Positions 12,261 to 22,823 of a stretch of 64,000 nt of DNA are shown here, piece by piece (positions within the stretch are counted from its first letter, which is position 1; every line of letters starts with the position of its first letter). The DNA lies in contig JADWOT020000005.1 in NCBI GenBank assembly GCA_036345935.2, positions 20,376,369 through 20,440,368 of the forward strand. Reading direction: 5' to 3'. The position numbers and the translations under genes were made by a program. A model generated the notes under the pieces. That model was given only the letters and a program-made list of their open reading frames with translations, had not been told where the DNA came from and ran no database searches. This DNA is from Taenia hydatigena (lineage: Eukaryota; Platyhelminthes; Cestoda; Cyclophyllidea; Taeniidae).

Positions 12261-13084
12261 CTTTATCTAAACCGGGACTTAATCTAGCTACTAACTTATT
12301 GTAGCAAATATTAACCGCTCCCTTGTTAAATTCGAAGGATTATTTATTAACTGGTACCCTTAAATTAAATCCTCTTAAAAGGAATTGCACATTATTCGGA
12401 AAGAAAGTTCTTCACTTTTGGTATTATTTGAGAAATCCACAACTAACTAATTTTCAAAAGTTTCTGCAACTTCAACATTATTCCTGCTAAATGAAATTCC
12501 GAACATACTTTGTACTCTATCGCAACTTCTTCTTACGACTGAACATGGTATTGTCAAGGTCTTATTTTGCCTAATTCTGAGATTCGGACTGGGGAAGATG
12601 TTTTTGTCTACCTAACTATTCTGCACGCCACGACTTTTTCTAGGCACGTGTTTCTTGGTGCGCCATTCTCTGTGAACTTCTTTCTTCATCCAACTCGTAT
12701 ATGTCATCTAGGTATCATTACTACTGCGCCTCCTTGTAGAAGGCGCATAAACCACGATAAGCCACGCAGAGATTTTTGTGCAAGGTGTCCTCCATCACCC
12801 TGTATGCATCGTTTCGGCACTTCGTAGTAAGGCTTATTACTGCAGATTGAATCTAGCTTCTCCGAGACATTTACCCTTGTCCATCTCCTTTGTAAAAAGA
12901 ATAGAGTCGGCTCTGCCTAGCTATCTCTAGTTGAATACCCTGTAGTGTTTGGCATCCCTCGCCCTCCCCCTGGTTGCCACTCAAAGAGTGTGTTCAAACA
13001 AAATTCCATTTTATTTTATTGTATCCTACAGACACTACTCAATACCATCTGGTGGTACTACCTAGACCACCTCATTGTTGCTTT

Positions 13085-13145
13085 TCTATTGGCCGAAGCC
13101 ACCCACCAATTGGCCAGTAGACTCCTCTCAGCAGTACATAAATCT
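13085..13145 (+). promoter_or_regulatory. Putative promoter of the neuropeptide gene
   Basis: Two ATTGGCC (inverted CCAAT) boxes lie about 20 bp apart, followed by a TATA-like CATAAAT near 13137, roughly 190 bp upstream of the ATG at 13326. Position and composition suit a core promoter. No start site can be read directly. Confidence 0.3.
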
Positions 13146-13325
13146 CGGTCAATCCCATCAGCCTACTTTGTGATCCTATTTTGAGGTAAGATGGAAAATA
13201 TTGCTTTAAAAATGAATATTCTTTTTCATACCACTTTCGTAGACGGGAGAAGCACATTCTCCTTAATTTTCCCCGCTCTGTTATGAGATGTAAAAATAAA
13301 CGTTTCCCAACTTTAGCCTCTCAAA

Positions 13326-13822
13326 ATGTCACCGAAACCAACACTTCTGCTACAATTTGGCCTCTTTGTGGTGTGTATTTTCTTCCCGCAAAATATCACT
13401 GGCTTCTCAAGTAGGCTTTTTAATACTGCTTGCTTCTACTTTTTATCGTTGAGAAAATCGTCCTCCATTTTCCATTCTTCTTTTTTCAAATGAAACATAG
13501 CTTATCCCGAGGGTAACGCACAACCATACAGTGATCTCATGAAACCTCTCTTCCACTACTCAGGTAGGTAGTCTCCCTTGTTGACTGCAAAGGCAGTTCC
13601 TCTCGAAGTAGGTTCTCCCCATCTTTGTAGTTTTTATTGCTTTTTATCAGAAAATTAAGTGATGTCTTTCTTCTTTTTCCATTCCTCTTCTTCCTCCGAA
13701 TTCTTATTCAAGCTCACTCACAATACCGGTCAACTTGGCCACCGCTCAGAGAGTTGGATGAGATGGATGAGGACTCCTGGAACAAGCGCTCCAGAACTCA
13801 CATGCCCTACCGATTTGGCTAG
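13326..13822 (+). CDS. Putative RFamide-type neuropeptide precursor (3 exons, 85 aa)
   Basis: Exons 13326-13410, 13501-13563 and 13713-13822 join in phase through GT-AG introns of 90 and 149 bp to give 85 residues. Exon 1 encodes a classical signal peptide: MSPKP, then a hydrophobic core (LLLQFGLFVVCIFF), then PQNITGFS. The middle is short and polar, with an acidic spacer (ELDEMDEDSW). The precursor ends NKR-SRTHMPYRFG-stop. That is a dibasic KR site, a nine-residue peptide, an amidation-donor Gly and immediate termination. The predicted product is SRTHMPYRF-amide, secreted from neurons and acting on a G-protein-coupled receptor. Flatworms make many FMRFamide-like and other RF-type peptides, but I do not recognise this exact sequence. 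Each exon alone is too short to call as a gene. Support comes from matching phases, good pyrimidine-rich acceptors and the complete precursor layout. The reconstruction is an inference from sequence only. Confidence 0.72.
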
Positions 13823-13829
13823 GAAGAAT

Positions 13830-16150
13830 GAATCCTCGCCGTGTTACACTACTTCAAATGTTAATTAGTACACGTCTTAACCCGTTTGGATTTCTCTTGC
13901 TCTCGACTTGGTTATTATCGGTGAAAATTAAAATTTTCTGTAGATAATTATTCAAACTTCACAAAGAAGGGGCGATGCGCAGAGGTTGGGGCAGGTAAGG
14001 GACAGACATTAGAAGAACCCTCATGTTAAGTTAAAACCCCGTAAAATAGATTGTAGATCGGTTGTACTGCTGGAACTTTCTCGCGTTTCCTTCGAGGAAA
14101 GATAAACAGTTTATTCACCTGTCTGTTTTTTTCTCCTCAATGCTAATCAGTAATAATGGTGAATCAATTGGCCCGCCTGCCTTTATTTTCAGCAAACTGA
14201 AGGCCTTTTAATGCTAAAGCATTTCCTAAATATGTACTAAGTCATTCCAGTATGGAAGAGAGCTCTAGTATTAATGTATTAATGTCATGCGCGGTCGCGA
14301 CGAATGCCTCCTTGTCAGCAGTAATACGCACTGTCGGCCCAATTTACATTTCTGAGCATTGCATCGCTTGCGCATGACAAAGAAAATCCATTGAAGATAA
14401 AAAGCATCAGAGGCTGGACGATTGCCCAAATCGAGCACATTCTGCGCGTCCTCTTCCTCGGCACCTGGAGTCGGCCCCTTTTTGAGGATCGCTGTGATTT
14501 GTTGAGATTGAACATCTCCCTCCTCACGTAGATCCCGAAGTAAGTCACTTGGCAAGATCGGTCACTTGTGTTGTGTGTCCTCCATTTCAGTCAGCAGCGA
14601 GAATTACTCTAAATTGTCATTTGAGTCCTCCCTGAATCGCTTCTCACCTTCCGTTAACCCCTCTTTAGTCTAGAGAGCCCCTTGGGGAGACTTTCAAGCG
14701 TACAAATGAAACTCCTCCAGTCGAGCATTGCTTCATATTTCGACTCTCAAACCCCACTTAAGGTATGCTGACCTATTCAGCTTTTATTCAACAAAATGTT
14801 GTAATCAAAGGCGGCTTTTTTCTCAAATCTCCCGACTATTTATAGAGATCTGATTTGTACAACATGCAAGCACAAACTTGAACCTAAAATCGTCATTGAT
14901 TTTCGCCGTGGAAAGCCCACAACATGTTGGAACCTCTTGGAAAATATTGCAGTCCTTAAATAGCAGACTGCCTTTAGAGTCCGTAACGAGTTATTTAAAT
15001 AGCCGTTAACTTTGATGTGCGAGTTCACAGATGTCCAGACAGTTGTTTGATAAATAAGTGCGGAGAAGTAAACTGATCACTGCTATCTGTAATGGGCAAT
15101 CAAAAAATAGCGCTTTGAGGATTTTTCTCCTCCCTTGGCTTTGTACGATGATGGTTTTAGTGAGCCTCGGGCTTCAAGGCTCATGTGTTGGCCCCGTGGA
15201 GGGATCTTCAGGCTGCTCTTTAGGGTGACCTCGGACCCTTAAAAACAGGGACAATAACTTATTTTGCTGACTACAAAGTAACTGCTGAGGTATCGAGATC
15301 AGGCCTCAAAAGTGGGTTCGACGAGTGATGTCCAAATAAGACGAGAACAAGATAACCTCCACCAAATTTTGCCCTTAAATAAGCGTTTCCTCGACTGGTA
15401 AAGGATGCGCTAAATACGCTCGAAGGGGAAAACCGAGTAAGTTTATCTTTTTTTTTCGAGGTGTTGTTCCCGTCCTCAGAGGAAAAGTGACACTCAATGC
15501 CGAAGAGCAGCTGCACAATGGCTAAGCACTTTTTCCAACTGTGCGCCCAACCACCGATTCAATGTACCCATGATTTCCAACCCTTTGTCAACGCGCTTAC
15601 GATGCCCAGAAAGAACTTCGAAATGTGCTACTTTGGTTTATGAATGTCTGAGAGTGCTTATAAGGAAGCCTCAACTATCTCTTGCCACCTTCCTCACTTC
15701 AAATTCCAGACGAATCCATTTTTCGCTACTTTACATGGATATAGAAAGTCTACTTTTGAAGAAATGTCACACTTTTGATGTTGATTATCAAATGAATAGG
15801 AAAATCTGTTGCTTTTCGGTCTTGTTCCATGCTCTCACGATCTACGTGCCAGTCTAAAATTAGCGCATCACCCTTCGCTTTCTCAGCCAGTTAAAGGCTT
15901 ATGTATCATTTCTATTTTTGAAGACAGGTATGCAGTATAAGTAGGCAAAACGACACCTTCTGCAAGTGTCGTTGTTTAGTTGTTTCTTTACGTTCCGGTT
16001 TTGGTAACGAACAATTTAGGGAATCATCCATTGCACCACCGCCAAGCGGCCCGACCTTCCGGCTAGGCCAGGTCATTAGGAAAGTCTCATGCCGATAGAA
16101 GGGAAATCAATTTATAAAATGAGGAAGCATGAGATGGTGTGCGAAATAAA
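13830..16150. other. Intergenic, one weak candidate exon only
   Basis: Apart from the minus-strand open frame at 14271-14555, no coding signal or repeat was recognised. Confidence 0.45.
14271..14555 (-). CDS. Candidate exon of a small Cys-containing protein
   Basis: A 94-codon minus-strand frame, open from a TTG at 14555 to a stop at 14271, has an acidic first half and a basic second half. It contains KRCNAQKCKLGRQC, i.e. C-x4-C-x5-C. A CxxGxxC spacing occurs in some secreted peptides, but no family is recognised. There is no ATG or signal peptide in frame, so an upstream exon would be needed. It may be a chance open frame. Confidence 0.2.
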   Translation of the reverse strand: MPSDLLRDLREEGDVQSQQITAILKKGPTPGAEEEDAQNVLDLGNRPASDAFYLQWIFFVMRKRCNAQKCKLGRQCVLLLTRRHSSRPRMTLIH

Positions 16151-16160
16151 AGAATTTGGT

Positions 16161-16372
16161 TGTAATGCTTATGTCTCTTTAAATGTGCCTTTTAGGCGAG
16201 AGGCGGGAACACAACTCGAATCTCGTCCTTGAGGCGCGGGTTACTTTCCCTTACGCCATCTTGAAACCCCCCGCTAATACGTTGTCAATCCACCGTTTTG
16301 TCTACGACAATAAAAATGTTTCAAAATAATCAACCTTCTCGTACTAGGGACAGACGAAAGGAAGGGGGGGAG
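16161..16372 (+). repeat. 5' LTR-like repeat of the gypsy relic
   Basis: It starts TGTAATGCTT and aligns along its whole length with 19025-19262. Shared blocks include TTTAGGCGAG, GGGAAC-CAACTC-AATCT, CCACCGTTTTGTCTA, CAATAAA and CTCGTACTAG. The CAATAAA could be the polyadenylation signal of the LTR. The 3' border is approximate. Confidence 0.65.
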
Positions 16373-19024
16373 AATGAGCATCCTCCCTTTAAAGACGGTG
16401 TGAACTTTAAAAACTGCGTCAAAACCGCTAGGTTTAACGCCCACCTATCCCATCAGCAGTCAAGATTTTTCACTGATCTTTTAATGCCCTTCCACACGAT
16501 TTATTTTTGGCGGCAACAGACGCTAGGGCTTCCATGACTTTGATGTCGGCAAGTGGTGCGATACGGCTTAGCTTGTCATCGACCAGCAAGAGCAGTCCCT
16601 TGTCAGGGGCTAAATCCATTGCTACCATAAATCTAGCGTGGATGATGAGAAACACGAAACAAAACCTAGCAGAACGTGCCTTCCGAGGTGCACCACTAAA
16701 CAGGGTCACTAATTGGATAGCCCTTCAGTTTGGGGCCGGGGTCCGTCCACCCGCCATTGCGGCGAAACTCCACACCAGGAAGACCGACAATCTTAGTCAG
16801 CTGGTCGAGTTTGCGACCGCCCTACATTCCAAAATCAGGTGAGCCATCTTTACCTTGTCTACTCCTTATTCGAGTCCCGGGTAGACTAGAAGACCGTTCA
16901 TGCAGCATCCTTCATGATTTGAGTGAAATCAAGTTAATAGTAAAACCTAAAGCTTTCCCAAGCCTTTGCGACAAGATTTGCATCAGTCTTTCTTCCACAA
17001 AACTGCGCTCAGCAGAAGGAAGGGAGATTTGGATAAAATGGGGGATCTTGTTAAAAATCCCATAAGGAAAGAAACCTGGACGGCACAATACATTATATGC
17101 CCAGAATTAACTTGGCGTGGAACACTTGATGCTAATTCCATTCGTAGCACTGAGGCGGTCCTTAATTTTGCGAAAGGCATTTTCTTCACCCAGCATTGCA
17201 GAAATGCAAATAAAGTTTTTATGCGACCAAAAAAAGACGCTGGCTACAGCTGTAGCTCTCTAATCGAGGCTGCAGTCATCTGCACAAACAACTTAGATGG
17301 GCTCTTCGCACAATTAACGCCTGTCACTGATAGTGAGAAGAAGGAACTTCGCTCATTGCTGGGTAAGTATACGGGAATGTTCTCATGACAAGGCGCAAAA
17401 CTCAGCCGAACAAACATTTTCAGGCACACAATGGACACTGGCGAAGTCAAACACATTTGAAGACAACCCAGATGCACGCTAACTCCATCAAAATCACCCT
17501 GGGCCTCTTTGATAGCAGTGGTAAAGAAAAGCGATGGCAGTCGGCGAACACATCACCACCTACGCTGGTACCAGACTCAACAATAAAATGAGATAGAAAA
17601 GCGCAACAAAACGTAAGCTGCTTGCCATCTATGCAATGGTTGGACACTTCAAACATTGATAGCGAGGCAGCTCATTGAGAGAACAGGTGATCAAGCGCTA
17701 ACTTGGTCGGAGGTAATGAAGGAAAATGGCCGTTTAGTTGCACACTGATAAGAGGAGCTGCAGTAATATGACTTTCCATTTTAGTAAAGAAAAGGGGATG
17801 GGTATAGCACCACGGACACGCTGTCTTACAGGCCCATCTTAGTAGGAGACGGTTGACTTGATAGTGGGTACGCTATTTTTGAGCGAGCCTACTAATAACC
17901 ATTGGAGATGCACGCAAGGTACAGACCCTGACACGGATCTGGTACGCGAGAGGTTTCTGGCATCCCCTCATAAGCTCGCGACGGAAGAGACGATCTCGTC
18001 CAACAAGGATGTTAGGCCTATATGGCAAGAATGGTTGCCTTCCAAGCGCCTAGCGGTCCCAGGTTCGTTAATACAAGCATTCGTTCAAGAGGTGCAGAAG
18101 CAATTGCATCATGTGAACGAAAAAGATGGTGAAAGCCTCGAGCAAACGATGCTGAAGACCCTCACTTACCCAGATGGGCTGGACTTCTGTCGTTCTTGCA
18201 TCACTTACAGCAGTTTCAAGAAGCCTCACACCACATCCATTGCGCCCATCAAGGCAAGAAAATTACTTATTTTGTTTATGCTTGACTGATTTATAGAAGT
18301 AGCCGAAACGGAACCCATGAAGTCGTGTCAGTATGGATTGCCCGAATCGGTCTATATTGACCAAGGCCTAATTTCAAAAGCCGACCTTTTACTAAACTAT
18401 GAAAGACCTTTGGGACCTCCAAGACACTCGCAACAACTAGACATCCGCAAGGCAACGCAAAAGCAAAAGGCTTATATTAAGGAAGCACAACTCGAATATT
18501 GGTATTGAACCCTGAAAAGCGCTCTCCTTGCATATGGGGCTACGGTCCACACGCCGACTAATGTTTCATCGCTTAATATGCTCACAGACCGTGAATTGAG
18601 ATTCCTCTTTGATATTTTCCTCCGTCAATGCCCCAGAGTGAGTACTGCTTCCAAATGAATGCATAAGAAAAGCGTTTAGCATCGCAGGAAGACACTTACA
18701 GATGTCTTATAGCAGACGGAAGAAATCTTACAACAGACGTAGTTGAGCCAGCGTCTACCTCGAAGTAGACCTTGTCTAAACGTGCAGGCCGATTTTCCCA
18801 CCCGGCACTCACTGTACATTCTACCACACTCGGAGCATTGATCCGTCCTGTGTAACGAAGGTTCCCCTACCTATGAACTATCCATCACAACTAAATATGA
18901 CCATACAAAGGTGCCCAATGGTCGGATATATGGAAAAATCACTGGTTAAAAAAAGCCGATAAGATAGTTAAAGACAATCCACAAGAGTGGCACTGGCAAA
19001 GGGGCTCCAAAAACGAAGGAGCTA

Positions 19025-19262
19025 TGTAGTACTTGTGCTTCTCTGAATGTACCCTTTAGGCGAGAAGTGGGAACGCAACTCAAATCTCTTCCTTGAAGAG
19101 CAGGTTGATTTCCCTGACGCAGACAGAGACGATCCTACAAACCCTTACCAATACGCTACCTACCCACCGTTTTGTCTAATGCAATAAAGATGTCTCAGAA
19201 CCATCAATGTTCTCGTACTAGAGATAGTCAAAGGAAAGAGAAAGAGAACGAGAGAATCCTGC
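19025..19262 (+). repeat. 3' LTR-like repeat of the gypsy relic
   Basis: Partner of the repeat at 16161. It starts TGTAGTACTT. Many substitutions and small indels separate the two copies, which indicates an old insertion. Confidence 0.65.
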
Positions 19263-19711
19263 AGCAGGGATTGTTTTCTTATTTGGCTGCTTGGCCCATT
19301 ATATGGTCCCTTCACAAAATGTTAATTTCTAACATGCACTGCATTACCAACTAAATATTAAAAGGTGCTTATGGTTTTTATCATTGATCTGTATGAAGCT
19401 TTGAAGAATAAACCTGAAGCGATATTAATTGGTTTATGGCATAAATACATATGGTTATAACTCTATCATAATTTGTTTTGATTTTAGCATAAAATATGCC
19501 AAAACTTTGTATATAAGCCAAAAGTGATTTCTTTAAGCGCCCTAAAATGTGTTTTTATGTTCACCGTACCATTGTGAAACTGCCCCATTCGTTTGTTCAT
19601 TCGCATTGCTTTAATCGTGGAACTCTCAAATCGGTTGCCTTGTTCCGACGGTACAAGTGTAGTGCCCTTTGCTCGATTATTCCAATGTGAACGAATGAGG
19701 TCAGCTCAAAT

Positions 19712-21200
19712 ATGGTTTCAAGACAGCTGCTAAAACCGGTAATTACTGATGTGATGTACAAAGGGATGCATTTTATTATTATGGATTCACCGGCCGCTGA
19801 CACTGTTCAAACCTTCGCCAAGGTATTTTTAATCTACCCTTAGCAGTTACTTCCTTATCAGGAATGTTCTCGGCTGCGAGTTTCCGACGTAATCCGTGTG
19901 TGTGAGGACAAATACCCTACCGAGCCGTTTGAGAAAGTGGGAATCAAAGTTCATGTAAGCTCCTATCCAACTTCTTGGCTTTTGGGTAGAATTTTCTTGA
20001 CTCATTGGTGTTGTATTTTAGCACTGGGAATTTGAAGATGGGTCGTTTCCTCCTGATGACATTTTGGAGAAGTGGTTCGAGCTCTTGCGGTTGCGGTTCT
20101 ATGGGCCCAAGAAGACACCGTCTGGTGATGGGAATGGAAATGATAATTCTCACCCGGGATCTGTGGCTGTGCATTGCTTGGCTGGCTATGGAAGGTATTT
20201 TTTTTCGCAGCCGACTTTATTTGTTTCATCTTTTTATGCTCCTACTTATTTGTTTAGTTGTGACTTTTTCCCTTCGCCTTATTCAGTCATAAAGGTGCAA
20301 CATGTTTTTTGGATTTGACTGCAGGTTAGTTCGTCCTCTGACTGTTGGACGGTTTCCGTCTGCTGAATGATATTGTCTTCGTTTAGAGCCTTAAGGGTGG
20401 TCGGTTTGGTTAAATACGGTCGGCCAACAGAGTAGCAGGTTGCCGCTTTCGGCGGGGCGCGACTTTGACACCAGTTTATTGGACGCGGTGACTAGCTGAT
20501 TTGTTAAAGGGGGCGGACCTTGGCTGCAATTTCCACCACTTGTCACCCTTAAATGGCTGCATTTCTGTGCTAGGTGTGGGTGTAAATCGTGTTAGTTCAA
20601 GGGAATTATCCCCTGCCATTAATTTCAAGGAGTGGTAAAGGTTCGGTTGGAAGTGGGTTCTTATCTCTTGTTTCTTTTGCGCTCTTGCAGAGCTCCTGTC
20701 CTGGTAGCTGTTGCGCTGATGGAGTTGGGAATGTCTAACCACGATGCCATCGAGTTGATTAGATCGTAAGTTGTTTTTTAATTTCGTAAGGCGAAATCTT
20801 TTTTGTACATCATAGATAAATTATGAACTAGCGTTATTTACCACGGTCTTACCGGCGTGCACGCATGTATTTGCGTTTGTTCGGCGTCATCTAGTGGGTT
20901 TTTCAAGAGTAGTGAACTTTGTTCCAGCCTTTTTTTGTTTATCTACCTCGATCACCATTAGCCGACGCTATCACTGCCGTCCTAAGTTAATAGCTGTGAA
21001 CATATAATTGTCTATCCGGACATGCGTCATTACTGGCTAGTGATTTTTTCTTTTGAATAAAGTAGAGGTCAGTGTAATGCCTCATTCTGCCTTTTAGTAA
21101 ACGCAAAGGTGCTTTCAACGATCGTCAGGTAGAGTCCTTGCGTAATTATCGAGCTAGAAATCGGCTGCGCAAGAATATCCATCAGTGTTGGCTCCTCTAA
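19712..21200 (+). CDS. PTP4A: PRL-type (PTP4A) prenylated protein tyrosine phosphatase, 184 aa
   Basis: Five exons: 19712-19822, 19862-19954, 20022-20194, 20691-20765 and 21098-21200. All introns have GT-AG ends, and the first is only 39 bp. The ATG at 19712 is the first in frame after an upstream stop. The protein carries the active-site loop HCLAGYGRA (residues 119-127), with nucleophile Cys120 and Arg126. Ala follows the Arg, a PRL hallmark where most phosphatases have Ser/Thr. The general-acid loop is WEFEDG, with Asp74 in place of the usual WPFDDG. The C-terminus is basic and ends CWLL, a CaaX box whose final Leu predicts geranylgeranylation and membrane anchoring. At 184 residues it exceeds vertebrate PRLs (about 170), mainly through a Gly/Asn-rich insert just before the active site. 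PRLs act at the plasma membrane and endosomes, partly by binding CNNM magnesium transporters. Confidence 0.93.
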
Positions 21201-21220
21201 GGTGGCCTCCTTGCTTTAAA

Positions 21221-21226
21221 AATAAA
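21221..21226 (+). terminator. Polyadenylation signal of the PTP4A-like gene
   Basis: AATAAA lies 20 bp after the stop codon, implying a very short 3' UTR. Confidence 0.6.
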
Positions 21227-21409
21227 ACTTAAAAAGGAACAAAAAGTTGGTCGGTAGTTCCTTACTTCCCTCCCCCTCCGCGCCCGTCCAATTTTTTCAA
21301 GCAGAAACATATCTGTCGTCTGGTCTCATCCATCTCAACCGCGAAAGGACAATGATGTGCATTGTGCAATCAGTCAGACAATCAATTGATCGATTGAAGG
21401 AGAGATGAA

Positions 21410-21600
21410 AGGTCGTCTACTTTTCCTTTCCTTCTCTTCTCCTCTTCTTTTTTCGTCACCCTTCCCTCCTCTCTCTGTCCCCTCCTCCCGTCTCTATAAT
21501 CTGTCGACTTTGTGATCTCCTTTGTTTTACTCTTACCCCATCTCTTCCTTGCTTTTTCTCCTTTTTGGTCCGCCAATTCACTCCATTAACTTGCCTTTCT
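21410..21600. repeat. Polypyrimidine-rich tract
   Basis: About 190 bp are strongly C/T-biased on the plus strand, with many CCTTT, TCTC and CTCCT runs. It could adopt non-B DNA structure. It codes for nothing recognisable. Confidence 0.6.
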
Positions 21601-21609
21601 TGCTCCATT

Positions 21610-22820
21610 TTCTCATGGAATCCTTTGGCCTCCCGTCTCCATTGCACACTGTCTATTAAAAATGGAACATTAATAAATGCTAATTATTGCTTATTTTCGG
21701 GTTACCAAGGCAATTTGCGGGCCTTCTTTGAAGAGGTGTGAGTGCTTAGTTCACGGAATCCCACCCTCCCGACAGCCTCGATGGCAGTAACGTTTATATG
21801 ACGTGCCTGAAGGGAGGATAACCGTATTTCGAAAGCTCTTTGAGCTATCTTCTTTGGGTTAATCCATTCGACGATGCGGGTGGTGGTGTCACATCGTCTC
21901 TTAGACCTTGGTGCCTTGTGCATTAAGGCGCTTGGTTCTCTTTTCACCGGTTCGATGGGAAAGGTAGAGGGAGAGAGACGGTTGGCTCCGACGCACTTCT
22001 TCAAAACATGAGTGTTGCTCTCGTTGTGTCTTTCACGTCCTACACGAAAAGCGGTGACACTTCGTCTGCCAGATGCCATAAAACATGCGGGGACCTCCAA
22101 ATCTTCCCGTTTTTCCTCTTAAACCTGACACTCTCCCAAGTTTGTTTCACTCGCCTTCTGCAAAGAATCAGTTTGAAGAAAGGAGGAGGAGCCGTCTCAA
22201 TTATCGATTTCTTTATTTGACTGTTTTGCCCTATGGCAGCAAAAAATCGACAACCTATTTCGCTCTAATCTGATTGGCTCATTAACTGAACCGCTCGCCT
22301 TATGAACTCCCTTTGTTGCTATTTATCAGGAGGTTTGGAATCGTCCTTTTAATGAGCGTTTTTTCCTTACTCATTGATAAACGTAATCATTTGTTGACGT
22401 TTCTAAGACGTAGGTTTCGACAGAAAGCAAAAATAATTATCTAGCCCCCTAACAAGCTTCCCTCCTTTCCCTCCTTTTTCCTCTTAGGCATTTAGTCCCG
22501 CTGGTTAGTACCTTTCCATTGTTCTTAAGAGTGTCCTCATCCTTGTCAGTTTTGCCGCTTAGGGAAAGGAAACACGACGGGTCCGTCAAAGCCGGAGCTT
22601 TGACAGACACCCTAAATTGGGTTGATAGTGTGCTTTTGAACGCGATATCCACAATTCTAAGGTCACTTTTATTTATTTATCTAGCCCGATGCAAGCCACC
22701 CTGAGAGAGCAGATCATCACTAGGACGATAACATCGATCATTTTAAGCACAGGGCATAAATCGTGGCTAGCAGTTCCTATAATCTTGAGGCTATCGGAGT
22801 TTTCTAGGTACGCGTGTGAT
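21610..22820. other. Intergenic, no gene recognised
   Basis: Only short open frames without family resemblance are present. Confidence 0.45.
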
Positions 22821-22823
22821 CAG

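Larger units (their letters stand above)
16161..19262 (+). mobile_element. Decayed Ty3/gypsy LTR retrotransposon
   Basis: About 3.1 kb lies between two LTR-like repeats, shorter than an intact gypsy element. Near 17210-17388 a frame resembles the region ahead of gypsy RT (LTPVTDSEKKELRSLL, then KYTGMFS and a stop). Near 17900-18290 a frame resembles the linker and zinc-binding part of integrase (DLVRERFLASPH, VPGSL and a CRSC pair). Near 18317-18370 a block GLPESVYIDQG matches the integrase core around its second catalytic Asp, and an AYGATVHTPTN block follows near 18527. Frames are interrupted and most of the RT/RNase H region is missing, so the copy is dead. No flanking target-site duplication was found. 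Confidence 0.7.

Noticed and set aside
12945..13184. Plus-strand frame WWYYLDHLIVAFLLAEATH as a membrane-protein exon
   Set aside because: The opposite strand is equally open, no family matches, and the stretch contains CCAAT and TATA-like boxes at a position suited to the promoter of the gene at 13326.
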